A stretch of 52,276 nucleotides of DNA from Polynucleobacter sp. (GTDB taxonomy: Bacteria > Pseudomonadota > Gammaproteobacteria > Burkholderiales > Burkholderiaceae): positions 1 to 52,276 of the forward strand of contig NZ_JAHBAK020000006.1 of assembly GCF_018500155.2 (NCBI RefSeq), read 5' to 3'. A program made the position numbers and the translations under genes. Each line of letters begins with the position of its first letter. Within the stretch, counting starts at the first letter, position 1. Below are positions 19,302 to 28,482 of the stretch, piece by piece. The notes under the pieces are model-generated. The model had not been told where the DNA came from. It searched no databases and worked only from the letters and a program-made list of their open reading frames with translations.

Positions 19302-21050
19302 ATGACTAAGACACCAAAAGATAAGAGCCCTACCGAACAGGGTCTTCGCAAAGGCTTAACAAGTTATGGCGATAAAGATTTTTCTCTTTTTTTACGCAAA
19401 GCATTTATCAAAGGCGCAGGTTACACCAATAGTGCATTAGATCGCCCCGTCATTGGCATTATTAATACAGGCAGTTCGTATAACCCTTGTCACGGCAATA
19501 TGCCGCAACTCATAGAGGCGGTCAAACGCGGAGTGATGCTTGCCGGCGGCTTACCTATGGACTTTCCCACTATCTCAATACATGAGAGCTTTGCCTCTCC
19601 AACCAGTATGTATTTGCGTAACCTCATGTCGATGGATACAGAAGAGATGCTCCGTGCTCAACCGATGGATGCAGTGGTCATGATTGGTGGATGCGATAAA
19701 ACGGTGCCAGCGCAATTAATGGGAGCCGCTTCTGCTGGTTTGCCTGCTATACAACTCATTACTGGATCAATGCTTACCGGGTCACATCATTCTGAACGTG
19801 TTGGCGCTTGCACTGACTGTCGTAGATATTGGGGAAAATTTCGTGCTGGCGAGATTGATGCTATCGAAAAAGATGAAGTCAATGAAAAGTTAGTGGCTAG
19901 TGTTGGCACATGCTCTGTGATGGGAACAGCCAGCACCATGGCTTGCATTGCAGAAGCTTTGGGAATGACTGTTCCAGGCGGCGCTTCACCACCCGCAGTG
20001 ACTGCCGATCGCATTCGCATTGCAGAGGAGACAGGGACTCGAGCTGTTCAAATGGCCAAAGATGGCTTAACCATTGACAAGATTCTGACAGCCGATGCTT
20101 TTGAGAATGCCATGAGAGTGTTATTGGCTATTGGCGGGTCAACCAACGGCATAGTGCATTTAGCAGCGATTGCTGGGCGCATGGGCTTAGAAATTGATCT
20201 AAACGCCTTAGATCATATGGGCAATGAAACCCCAGTATTGCTCGATCTGAAGCCATCGGGCGATCACTATATGGAAAACTTTCATGATGCGGGAGGTATG
20301 ACCACCCTTCTTCGTGAGCTCAAGCCTTTGTTAAAACTGAACGCAATGACTGTCACTGGCAGAACCCTGGGTGAAGAAATTGATGCAGCGCCTCCTAGCT
20401 TTAAACAAGATGTGGTTCGCCCCTTTGATAAACCCATCTATCCGCGCGGCAGTATTGCGGTATTGCATGGCAACCTTGCACCGGGTGGCGCCATCATTAA
20501 GCAATCGGCTGCCAATGAAAAACTCATGGAGCATGTGGGCCGTGCAGTCGTATTTGAGAATGCCGAAGATTTAGCCAATCGTATTGATAGCCCTGATTTA
20601 GATGTCACAGCAGAGGATATTTTGGTGCTCAAGAATATTGGCCCAAAAGGCGCTCCAGGCATGCCTGAAGCAGGCTATATTCCCATCCCCATGAAGTTAG
20701 CTCGCGCTGGCGTGAAAGATATGGTTCGCATCTCTGATGGTCGTATGAGTGGTACCGCCTATGGCACCATTGTGCTGCATGTGACTCCAGAGTCTGCAGT
20801 AGGCGGACCATTAGCATATGTCCAAAGTGGTGATCGCATTCGTTTAAGCGTTAAAGAACGTGAAATCAGTTTATTAATTTCTGATGAAGAATTGGCAAAA
20901 CGAGCAAAAGAAAATCCAGTTGTAGTGCCTAGTGCTGAGCGCGGCTACAAAAAACTCTTCTTAGATACCGTCACACAGGCAGATCAAGGGGTCGATTTTG
21001 ATTTTTTAAGAGCGCCCAACATCATCGGAAAAGTTCCTGGCAAGAAATAA
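19302..21050 (+). CDS. IlvD/Edd family dehydratase (sugar-acid dehydratase type)
   Basis: A 582-residue dehydratase. Cysteines suited to an iron-sulfur cluster occur in NPCHGNMP, GGCDKTVPAQLMGA and GTCSVMGTASTM, the pattern of [2Fe-2S] members. The C-terminal stretch RGYKKLFLDTVTQADQGVDFDFL resembles L-arabonate/xylonate-type dehydratases more than biosynthetic IlvD, which lacks this tail. It would therefore dehydrate an aldonic acid to a 2-keto-3-deoxy acid. Dihydroxy-acid dehydratase remains the alternative. No sugar transport or aldolase gene is adjacent; a DUF4442 gene follows 22 bp later. Confidence 0.85.
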   Translation: MTKTPKDKSPTEQGLRKGLTSYGDKDFSLFLRKAFIKGAGYTNSALDRPVIGIINTGSSYNPCHGNMPQLIEAVKRGVMLAGGLPMDFPTISIHESFASPTSMYLRNLMSMDTEEMLRAQPMDAVVMIGGCDKTVPAQLMGAASAGLPAIQLITGSMLTGSHHSERVGACTDCRRYWGKFRAGEIDAIEKDEVNEKLVASVGTCSVMGTASTMACIAEALGMTVPGGASPPAVTADRIRIAEETGTRAVQMAKDGLTIDKILTADAFENAMRVLLAIGGSTNGIVHLAAIAGRMGLEIDLNALDHMGNETPVLLDLKPSGDHYMENFHDAGGMTTLLRELKPLLKLNAMTVTGRTLGEEIDAAPPSFKQDVVRPFDKPIYPRGSIAVLHGNLAPGGAIIKQSAANEKLMEHVGRAVVFENAEDLANRIDSPDLDVTAEDILVLKNIGPKGAPGMPEAGYIPIPMKLARAGVKDMVRISDGRMSGTAYGTIVLHVTPESAVGGPLAYVQSGDRIRLSVKEREISLLISDEELAKRAKENPVVVPSAERGYKKLFLDTVTQADQGVDFDFLRAPNIIGKVPGKK

Positions 21051-21072
21051 ATAAATACAGAGATCTGAAACA

Positions 21073-21519
21073 GTGAATGCAAGCTTACTAAAACATGGCA
21101 TGAATCTGTGGCCCCCTTTTTGGGGCGCAGGTATTCATGTTGATGAAATCAGCAATGATTTTCGTAGCGCTAAAGTAACCCTGAAGTACCGATTATTAAC
21201 CCGCAATATTGTTGGCGTTCATTTTGGTGGCAGCCTCTTTGCCATGACCGATCCATTTTTTATGATGATGTTTTCTCAGAATCTTGGCAAGGAATACATC
21301 ATTTGGGATAGAGCTGCAAAAATTGAATTCTTAAAGCCCGGTAGGACGAATGTGAGCGCGCGATTTCATATTACCCAAGAGCAAATTGATGAAATTCGCA
21401 ATGAAGCACAATCAGGAGAGAAAATATTGAAGGATTATTCAGTAGATATTCTCAGCACAACTGGCGAAGTCATTGCACGTGTGACTAAAACGCTTTATAT
21501 ACGTAAAAAAATATCCTAA
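21073..21519 (+). CDS. DUF4442 hotdog-fold protein
   Basis: A 148-residue protein of the thioesterase-like DUF4442 group: VTLKYRLLTRNIVGVHFGGSLFAMTDPFFMMM followed by the WDRAAKIEFLKPG strand. Members have the hotdog fold and are suspected acyl-thioester binders or hydrolases without a proven substrate. Start is GTG 21073 with a weak AGAGA upstream; ATG 21100 (MNLWPPF) is an alternative. It converges on the GMC oxidoreductase gene with 1 bp between the stops. Confidence 0.75.
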   Translation: MNASLLKHGMNLWPPFWGAGIHVDEISNDFRSAKVTLKYRLLTRNIVGVHFGGSLFAMTDPFFMMMFSQNLGKEYIIWDRAAKIEFLKPGRTNVSARFHITQEQIDEIRNEAQSGEKILKDYSVDILSTTGEVIARVTKTLYIRKKIS

Positions 21520-21520
21520 A

Positions 21521-23128
21521 TCAGCCTTTTTGATCCGCAGTAATCATATCGGCCGCCTTCTCAGCAATGGCTATTACTGGTGCATTGGTATTGCCACCGA
21601 TTAATGTGGGCATGATCGATGCATCCACAACTCTGAGGCCCTTTATACCTTTTACGCAAAGCCGGGAGTCAACTACAGCCATTGAATCATTGCCCATTTT
21701 GCAAGTTCCAACCGGGTGATACACGGTATCTGCCCTTTGACGAATCAGATCTCGAATATCCTGATCTGTTTGTGCACGTGATGTGAATACTTCACGGCTG
21801 CGAATTTTCTGAAACACTGGTGCGTCCATTAATTGGCGAGTGAGCTTAAATCCCTGGACCATCGTATCCATATCGCGTTCATCTGACAGGAATCCCGGGT
21901 CGATGAATGGCGACGCACTAGGATCACGACTTGCTAATCTAATCCGCCCCCTGCTGTATGGTCTTAATACACAAACATGACATGAATAGCCGTGTCCCAT
22001 GCGCATTTTTCGAGCATGATCATCCACCAAAGCAACTACAAAATGCAACTGTATATCTGGCGCAACTAAACTGGGATCGGTTTTTAAGAATCCTCCCGCT
22101 TCAGCAAAATTACTGGCAAACATACCTCTACGAAGTTTTAAATACCGCAAAAATTCTTTTGCCAACTTCAAGGTGCCTGCAGCGGAAATACCAACCAAAC
22201 TTATATCTTTTGCTTCATATCCAAAAATAAAGTCTGGATGATCTTGCAGATTCTGACCTACCCCTGGCAGGTCCATCACTACGGGGATATTCAACTCCTG
22301 TAAATGCTCCTTAGGCCCAATACCAGAAAGCATAAGCAGTTGTGGCGACTGTATTGCCCCGGCACACAGGATGACTTCCTTGCGAGCCCGTACAGTTTGT
22401 TGAACGCCATTTTGTTGATAGATGATGCCAATAGCGCGACCAGATTCAACGACGATTTTCTCTACTAATACATTCGTATGGATGTACAAGTTGCGACGTT
22501 TTCCAAGATAGGGAAATAAATACGCTCTTGCAGCGCTACATCGTTCACCATCCACATGCGTGACTTGGTATATCCCCAACCCTTCTTGCTCTGAACCATT
22601 GAAGTCATTACAAAGAGGAAAACCTACTTGCTGTGCCGCAGTGAGAAATATATTTTGATAGGGATGATCAGAGCGTAAATGTGACACTTGCAATGGGCCA
22701 TCAGTGCCGTGATAAGAGTCTTTTAGGTTCGCATTCCTCTCGCTCTTGATGAAATATGGGAGCATGTCTTTATAAGACCATCCGGCATTACCAAGCTGCG
22801 CCCAGTGGTCATAGTCTGAGGCATGGCCTCGGGTATAGATCATGGCATTAATTGCCGATGATCCACCTAAACACCTGCCTCGAGGCTGATATCCTTTACG
22901 TCCATTTAAACCTGACTGAGGAACAGTCTCAAAAGCATAGTTGTTCAACTTCGTTGGCAACATTGCTACGGCAGCTAGGGGTGTCCTCACAATAACACTA
23001 TTCCCTTTTCCGCCCGCTTCAAATAAAGCAACAGAATCCTGGCCTGATTCACTTAATCGCGAAGCGACTACCGATCCAGCTGAACCTCCGCCAATCACAA
23101 TGTAATCAAATTCGTTTGCAATGTGCAT
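21521..23128 (-). CDS. GMC family FAD oxidoreductase (choline dehydrogenase-like)
   Basis: A 535-residue GMC flavoprotein: FAD-binding YIVIGGGSAGSVVASRLSE near residues 9-27, the GMC signature GRCLGGSSAINAMIYTRG near 82-99, and the C-terminal VYHPVGTCKMG with the active-site histidine, then NTNAPVIAIAEKAADMI. Such enzymes oxidise alcohols to aldehydes. Length and motifs fit alcohol/choline dehydrogenase-like members, but no betaine genes are nearby. It is downstream of plsC-like, NMO-like and fadD genes on the same strand, so an aliphatic alcohol substrate is possible. Confidence 0.85.
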   Translation of the reverse strand: MHIANEFDYIVIGGGSAGSVVASRLSESGQDSVALFEAGGKGNSVIVRTPLAAVAMLPTKLNNYAFETVPQSGLNGRKGYQPRGRCLGGSSAINAMIYTRGHASDYDHWAQLGNAGWSYKDMLPYFIKSERNANLKDSYHGTDGPLQVSHLRSDHPYQNIFLTAAQQVGFPLCNDFNGSEQEGLGIYQVTHVDGERCSAARAYLFPYLGKRRNLYIHTNVLVEKIVVESGRAIGIIYQQNGVQQTVRARKEVILCAGAIQSPQLLMLSGIGPKEHLQELNIPVVMDLPGVGQNLQDHPDFIFGYEAKDISLVGISAAGTLKLAKEFLRYLKLRRGMFASNFAEAGGFLKTDPSLVAPDIQLHFVVALVDDHARKMRMGHGYSCHVCVLRPYSRGRIRLASRDPSASPFIDPGFLSDERDMDTMVQGFKLTRQLMDAPVFQKIRSREVFTSRAQTDQDIRDLIRQRADTVYHPVGTCKMGNDSMAVVDSRLCVKGIKGLRVVDASIMPTLIGGNTNAPVIAIAEKAADMITADQKG

Positions 23129-23148
23129 ACAAATTTTATTGGCTAAAA

Positions 23149-23889
23149 CTACCGCTCATAGGCTGTGGGATCCAAGCGGCGCATCTCTCCTTCAATCCAG
23201 CTTTCAACCTCTAGCTGAATCTGATCCTCTGTTTTTCCAGCCACTGTGATAACGGGACCAATCGATACGGTAATTAATCCTGGTAGCTTTACAAACGTAT
23301 TTCGTGGCCACAGAAGGCCGGAGTTTTGAGCGATAGGTAATATATTCGTTGCAGTGCTCATCGCTAAACGCACGCCACCACGACGATAAGGCTTTACGGA
23401 ACCTCTTGGAGTCCTTGTACCTTCAGGGAAAATAGTGATCCACTTACCCTCTGCCAAGCACTGTTTACCTTGTTTTGCAACAGCTTCGCGCGCTTTTTCG
23501 CGATCACCTCGATTGATGTGAATCATTCCTAGCGAGCCTAATGCCCAACCAAAGAATGGCAACAGCAATAATTCACGTTTAAATACAAAACAAAGCTCAT
23601 TAGGCAAAATTGCTGGGTATGCAATCGTTTCCCATGCGGATTGGTGCTTACCTAAAACAATTAATGGTGTATGCGCATGATTTGGGATATTTTCCAAACC
23701 TTCCACTCGATACCGTACTCCACACAGTTTTGATAGTACCCATAGGGCCAACTTGCACCAAATGACCCCTACTTGATAGCGCGTATTAGATTTTGTAAAG
23801 GGGATGAGCAGCAAAATCGCCGACGCAAAGACAATGACAGTAATCACGCCGTACAAATAGAACAGGAATGCGCCAATCCACAACATCAC
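23149..23889 (-). CDS. plsC: 1-acyl-sn-glycerol-3-phosphate acyltransferase (PlsC-like)
   Basis: A 246-residue membrane acyltransferase that would acylate lysophosphatidic acid to phosphatidic acid. A hydrophobic N-terminus (about residues 2-30) anchors it. Block I reads H82-QSAW-E87, so HX4E replaces the common HX4D, and block III is FPEGTRT near residue 153. I believe HQSAWE is usual among betaproteobacterial PlsC-like proteins, so it need not be inactive. It lies about 30 bp after the NMO-like gene on the same strand. Confidence 0.85.
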   Translation of the reverse strand: MMLWIGAFLFYLYGVITVIVFASAILLLIPFTKSNTRYQVGVIWCKLALWVLSKLCGVRYRVEGLENIPNHAHTPLIVLGKHQSAWETIAYPAILPNELCFVFKRELLLLPFFGWALGSLGMIHINRGDREKAREAVAKQGKQCLAEGKWITIFPEGTRTPRGSVKPYRRGGVRLAMSTATNILPIAQNSGLLWPRNTFVKLPGLITVSIGPVITVAGKTEDQIQLEVESWIEGEMRRLDPTAYER

Positions 23890-23918
23890 ATTTTCCTTTA
23901 GAGTGTTTAATAGGGTTG

Positions 23919-24899
23919 CTAACTCAGTAGACTCTTTTTAGCATCTCTATATTCTTGCTCTAAGGTATCTACGATTTGGGCTACGGTGGGTACATTATCT
24001 ATGAGCCCAACACCCTGACCGGCACCCCAGATATCTTTCCATGCTTTGCTGGCACCACCATCTTTATTTTCTTGCGAAAGCTTGGCAAACGCCCCTGGAT
24101 CACCAGCCGGTAAATGATTTGGGTCTAAACCCGCATTCTCAATGCTTTTTTTAATGTAATTGCCTAATATGCCAGTGAAATAATCCGTATAGACAATGTC
24201 CGATGCATTTGCTTCCACAATAGCCCGCTTGTAGGCCTCGGTGGCATGGGCCTCTTGGCTAGCAATGAACCGGGTTCCCATATAAGCAAAATCTGCACCC
24301 ATAGCATTAGCAGCAAGTACGGCAGATCCGTTGCTAATAGAGCCCGACAACACAATTGGGCCAGAAAATATTTTTCGCACTTCACCAACCAAAGCAAAAG
24401 GAGATAGGCCACCCGCATGTCCACCAGCACCTGCGGCTACAAGAATCAAACCATCAACACCAGCTTCAAGCGCTTTTTCTGCATGACGCAAACTAATCAC
24501 ATCATGCAGTACGATGCCTCCGTAGCTATGTACAGCATCAATCATCTCCTTAATAGGCGCTCTAAGACTAGTGATATAGATCGGTATTCGATGTTTCACG
24601 CAGATTTGCATATCGCGCTCAAGGCGGGTATTGGAAACATGCACAATCTGATTTACCGCTATGGGCCCGACTTTGCGTTCTGGATACTTGGCTTGATAAG
24701 CTTGTAATTCCTCCTGAATTTGCGTTAACCATTCATCTAAGAGCTCCGCAGGGCGAGCATTTAACGCAGGAAAGGAGCCAACAATACCCGCCCGACATTG
24801 CGCTTTCACCAATTCTGGATAACTTACTGTGAACATGGGTGCGGCAATAACGGGCATGCGCAACCCCTGCAGCACTTGAGGAAGATGCTTACTCCTCAT
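23919..24899 (-). CDS. Nitronate monooxygenase / 2-nitropropane dioxygenase-like
   Basis: A 326-residue FMN-dependent TIM-barrel protein. It starts MPVIAAPMFTVSYPELVKAQ and has the phosphate-binding stretches GVDGLILVAAGAGGHAGG and IVLSGSISNGSAVLAANAMGADFAYMGTRF. H in AGGHAGG matches the catalytic His of class I nitronate monooxygenases. Its ATG overlaps the fadD stop by 4 bp (ATGA), so it is co-translated with the acyl-CoA ligase. The real substrate may not be a nitronate; several family members are enoyl reductases or unknown. Confidence 0.8.
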   Translation of the reverse strand: MRSKHLPQVLQGLRMPVIAAPMFTVSYPELVKAQCRAGIVGSFPALNARPAELLDEWLTQIQEELQAYQAKYPERKVGPIAVNQIVHVSNTRLERDMQICVKHRIPIYITSLRAPIKEMIDAVHSYGGIVLHDVISLRHAEKALEAGVDGLILVAAGAGGHAGGLSPFALVGEVRKIFSGPIVLSGSISNGSAVLAANAMGADFAYMGTRFIASQEAHATEAYKRAIVEANASDIVYTDYFTGILGNYIKKSIENAGLDPNHLPAGDPGAFAKLSQENKDGGASKAWKDIWGAGQGVGLIDNVPTVAQIVDTLEQEYRDAKKSLLS

Positions 24900-26572
24900 A
24901 GATTGCGTAACTCTCTACGCAAAATCTTCCCAACGTTGGTCTTAGGTAAATCTTTGCGAAACACAATATGTTTGGGTCGCTTGTAATTAGTCAACTGCTC
25001 TTTGCAAAACTCGAGAACTGCCTCTGCTGTCAAAGCATCATCTGCTTTGACGATAAAGGCTTTTACAGCCTCTCCAGAATCATCATCGGGCACACCAATC
25101 ACTGCGCACTCCAACACTCCCGGCACTAAAGCAATAACCTCTTCAACCTCATTTGGATAGACGTTAAAACCGGATACTAAAATCATGTCCTTTTTGCGAT
25201 CAACGATTTTGGTAAAACCATCTTCGTTCATGATGCCAATATCACCGGACTTAAAAAAACCATCCGCCGTCATGACATTCTTTGTTTCTTCTGGCTTGTT
25301 CCAATATCCCGCCATTACTTGAGGACCCCTGATACATATCTCCCCTGGTGTACCAAAAGGCACCTCAACTCCATCATCATTCAGAATCACTACTTCGGTG
25401 CTCGGAACAGGTAAACCAATATAACCAGTAAATCGCTCAATCAGTGGAGAATTCACACACGCTACTGGTGAAGTTTCTGATAGACCGTAACCTTCAGCGA
25501 TAGGAGCTCCTGTGACCTCTTGCCAGTGATCGGCCACTACTTTTTGCATCGCCATACCACCACCAATTGTTGCAAGTAAGTTAGGCAACTTTACAGACGC
25601 AAATTCTGGTTTATGCAATAAGGCATTGAACAAGGTATTTACACCCGGAAAAATATTGATATCTGGATGCTTCTTTAAAAGCTTAATAAAGCTATCGAAA
25701 TCACGAGGATTTGGTACAAGTACGAGCAAACCGCCCTTGCGCATCCCCAGAACTGAGCATGCAGTCAATGCAAAAATATGATACAGAGGCAATGCGCACA
25801 AGAACACCAACTGACCAACAGGCTTGCGCTTTAACGCAGGCTCTAACCACAACTCTGTTTGCAGCACATTCGCCAAAATGTTCCGATGCAACAATATCGC
25901 CCCCTTAGATACTCCAGTGGTACCACCGGTGTATTGCAGAAAAGCAATATCATCTTGCGTTTTATTTGGCTTAGTCCAATGATGACGCGCGCCAGCATCC
26001 AAGGCACTGGTAAAGCTTATATGTTGCGGGACATCCCACTTGGGAACAGCTTTTTTAATATTACGTACGACAAAATTAACAATAGCGCCCTTTAAACCAA
26101 TCATTTCCCCAATAGATGTCACTACTACATGCTTGATGGGCGCACTTTTCATCACATCTTGATAAACATGAGCAAAGTTTTCCAAAATGACTAAAGCGCT
26201 TGCACCACTGTCCTTCAACTGATATTCAAGCTCTCTTGCCGTGTAAAGTGGATTGACATTCACCACAACAAATCCAGCTCTTAATACCCCCAGCATCGCA
26301 ATCTGAAATTGCAATACATTGGGCAACATAATGGCCACTCTTGCACCCGATTCAAGTCCCAGCGACTGAAGGTAAGATGCAAAATGCTTTGAGTGACTAT
26401 CTAGCTGTCGATAGTTCATGCGCTTACCCAAAAACTCGCAAGCATCACGCTCAGGATATTGGGTAAAGGCCTCCTCAAACATCTCTAAGAGAGAGGTGTA
26501 TCCCGAATAATCCACTTCTGGCGGCACGCCATCAGGATAGTTTTTTAACCAAGGTTTTGAGGGATTGGCCAT
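24896..26572 (-). CDS. fadD: Long-chain-fatty-acid--CoA ligase
   Basis: A 558-residue adenylate-forming enzyme. The AMP-binding P-loop is YTGGTTGVSKGA, followed by GYGLSETSP, the SGDIGIMNEDGF / DRKKDMI hinge region and the C-terminal lysine region PKTNVGKILRREL. It activates fatty acids with ATP and CoA at the inner membrane for beta-oxidation. It begins the minus-strand run fadD-NMO-plsC-GMC, separated from the oxidation operon by one outer-membrane gene. Length fits FadD (about 560). Confidence 0.92.
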   Translation of the reverse strand: MANPSKPWLKNYPDGVPPEVDYSGYTSLLEMFEEAFTQYPERDACEFLGKRMNYRQLDSHSKHFASYLQSLGLESGARVAIMLPNVLQFQIAMLGVLRAGFVVVNVNPLYTARELEYQLKDSGASALVILENFAHVYQDVMKSAPIKHVVVTSIGEMIGLKGAIVNFVVRNIKKAVPKWDVPQHISFTSALDAGARHHWTKPNKTQDDIAFLQYTGGTTGVSKGAILLHRNILANVLQTELWLEPALKRKPVGQLVFLCALPLYHIFALTACSVLGMRKGGLLVLVPNPRDFDSFIKLLKKHPDINIFPGVNTLFNALLHKPEFASVKLPNLLATIGGGMAMQKVVADHWQEVTGAPIAEGYGLSETSPVACVNSPLIERFTGYIGLPVPSTEVVILNDDGVEVPFGTPGEICIRGPQVMAGYWNKPEETKNVMTADGFFKSGDIGIMNEDGFTKIVDRKKDMILVSGFNVYPNEVEEVIALVPGVLECAVIGVPDDDSGEAVKAFIVKADDALTAEAVLEFCKEQLTNYKRPKHIVFRKDLPKTNVGKILRRELRNL

Positions 26573-26686
26573 GTTAGATACCTTGTCTCGAAATATTTAT
26601 ATAAATTTATTATGAATGCACTAAATGCAGTATCGCCCTACGAAATCATTCTAATCATTTTGAATATTAAAAATACACTAGTCCAA

Positions 26687-26715
26687 TAAAAAAGCCCTCA
26701 TGAGAGAGGGCTTTT
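26687..26715. terminator. Bidirectional terminator
   Basis: Stem AAGCCCTC (26692-26699) / GAGGGCTT (26706-26713), loop ATGAGA, with an A-run before and T-run after. On the minus strand it ends the outer-membrane barrel transcript before fadD. Confidence 0.85.
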
Positions 26716-26733
26716 GCTTGCAATCAATGCAAA

Positions 26734-27474
26734 TTAGAAACGATATCCAACACCCACCAAGATGTCGGTACCAGTGCCACCAATGCCAACGTTGTTGAAA
26801 CGAACGCCATTGGTTGATGTGGTTGATGTGGTTGTCTTGCCGTAAGAAGCATAGTTCACCTCACCGAATGCGTACCATGAAGATGTCACCATTTGCTTGT
26901 AGCCTAAGCCAAGAGATACGCCAGAAAGATTGGTCTCTTGGTAAGGCAATACTGAGGATGACAAACCAATGGTAGCGCCTGTATAGCCAACCTTAGCGTA
27001 GGCCAATCTATCTTTATCAATCACATAGCCCGGTGTTAAGACAATGCTGTAAAGGTTCTTCACGTTATAGGTAGCCTGGGTAGAGCTGTTAAGAGCGTTG
27101 TAGGCACTAATGCCGGTAGTTTGACGTACGCTCAGAGTACCGGTTGCAGAAGAGCTTGCACCTGGGTAGTAAGTTGCACCAATACCAAGCACAAATTTAT
27201 CGTTGATACCCCAGTTATAACCGGCGCCTAAATTCACTAGACCAGTGTTGACATTGTTAATACTAGAAGTAGACATTGCAGCAGGAATTGCTGAATAAGG
27301 CCTAGGATAAGTTGGGGTGCCGTTACTAATGGATGGGCTAAATACGCCAAATCCAACGCCAACCTGTCCATACGCACCTTCCCATGCATTTGCTTTAGCG
27401 GATTGGGCCATTGCAGAACCTGCTGCAGTAGCGGTTAGTGCGAGTGCAACTGCGGTCAATTTGAATTGCTTCAT
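26734..27474 (-). CDS. Outer-membrane beta-barrel protein
   Basis: A 246-residue exported protein. A signal peptide runs to AMA-Q at residue 23/24, and the mature chain alternates short Gly/Ser/Thr-rich strands with aromatic girdle residues, ending in VGVGYRF with the C-terminal phenylalanine that BamA recognises. Repeated Thr/Ser stretches (TTTSTTSTNG) form likely loops. It does not match a named porin that I can identify. Position between fadD and the fatty-acid oxidation operon makes a role in hydrophobic substrate uptake possible, but the sequence is not FadL-like. Confidence 0.75.
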   Translation of the reverse strand: MKQFKLTAVALALTATAAGSAMAQSAKANAWEGAYGQVGVGFGVFSPSISNGTPTYPRPYSAIPAAMSTSSINNVNTGLVNLGAGYNWGINDKFVLGIGATYYPGASSSATGTLSVRQTTGISAYNALNSSTQATYNVKNLYSIVLTPGYVIDKDRLAYAKVGYTGATIGLSSSVLPYQETNLSGVSLGLGYKQMVTSSWYAFGEVNYASYGKTTTSTTSTNGVRFNNVGIGGTGTDILVGVGYRF

Positions 27475-27756
27475 GTCTCTTCCTTTTAGTTAATTGTGGT
27501 CAGGTAGATTAAATACCTTGAATGCCAATGTAATGAAATTCATAAAAATGTGATGCTCGGGTTTTCCCCAAATACATTGCTGTGCTGCACCAAATATTGC
27601 CTAACCATCTAGTTAGCGCTGTCTCAACCCATAAAAGAGCATAAATCCCTTGGTCTATAGGGTCATTCATGACGTATTTACTTCAGTTAGGTTTACGGTA
27701 ATATAAACGAACGATCGTATTATTTTTACAACATTGGTTCATACAAAGACAAAAAC
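27475..27756. promoter_or_regulatory. Divergent promoter region with candidate TetR operator
   Basis: This 282-bp region separates the barrel gene from the tetR gene and should hold both promoters. At 27706-27718 it reads AAACGAACGATCGT with a perfect ACGATCGT core (27711-27718), followed by TATTAT. ACGAACGATCGT-like palindromes resemble, from memory, operators of TetR-type fatty-acid regulators in proteobacteria. No other feature is evident. Confidence 0.4.
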
Positions 27757-28395
27757 ATGATTCAAGTTAGGGTTAATTTAGAGAGTGCTGAGGGTCAATC
27801 TCCCAAAAAAGGATCTCTTACCAAAACACTCATTCTTGATGCTGCATTAGATATTGCCAACAAATCTGGTTTAGAAGGAATCACCATTGGAGCTTTGGCC
27901 GATAAGGTAAATATGAGTAAAAGTGGTGTCTTTGCACACTTTGGCTCACGCGAAGAATTACAAGTTGAGGTGGTGCGCGCCTATCACCGCTCCTTTCAAG
28001 AGTTGGTTTTTCAATCGGCACTATTAAAGCCAAAGGGTTTGCCACGTCTAAACCACATGATTAACTCCTGGTTGCGGATGAGTGTTGGAGAAAATACTTC
28101 TAGCTGTTTCTTCATAGCAGGCGCTGCAGAATTTGATGATCGCCCCGGAATTGTGCGAGACGAACTCATTAAAAGTGTCCAGCAGTGGCGCTCTGCCCTA
28201 CTTCGCGCCATTCAAGAATCCATCGCCATTGGTCATTTACAAAAAAATGTGGATGCGAATGCACTCTTATTTCAAATCTATAGCATCGTTCTAGGAGCCC
28301 ATCACGATTCGCGCTTCCTGGACAACCCCAAAAGCCTGTCAACTGCTAATAAATTAATTAAACAAATATTGAGCACCTATAAGGCAACTCATTGA
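27757..28395 (+). CDS. TetR family regulator of fatty-acid oxidation genes
   Basis: A 212-residue repressor-like protein. The N-terminal HTH (about residues 25-70) has the TetR pattern LILDAALDIANKSGLEGITIGALADKVNMSKSGVFAHFGSREEL; the C-terminal half is a helical ligand domain. It is the first gene before the acyl-CoA dehydrogenase, hydratase/dehydrogenase and thiolase genes, so acyl-CoA is the likely inducer and that operon the likely target. The palindrome about 40 bp upstream may be its autoregulatory operator. Target and ligand are inferred from context. Confidence 0.85.
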   Translation: MIQVRVNLESAEGQSPKKGSLTKTLILDAALDIANKSGLEGITIGALADKVNMSKSGVFAHFGSREELQVEVVRAYHRSFQELVFQSALLKPKGLPRLNHMINSWLRMSVGENTSSCFFIAGAAEFDDRPGIVRDELIKSVQQWRSALLRAIQESIAIGHLQKNVDANALLFQIYSIVLGAHHDSRFLDNPKSLSTANKLIKQILSTYKATH

Positions 28396-28482
28396 GACGT
28401 TATTTATTGCTTATTTTTTCTTGCAAAACTATTCACAACCCATACATCAACATCACCATTTCATTTAGTTATCGGAACTGAT

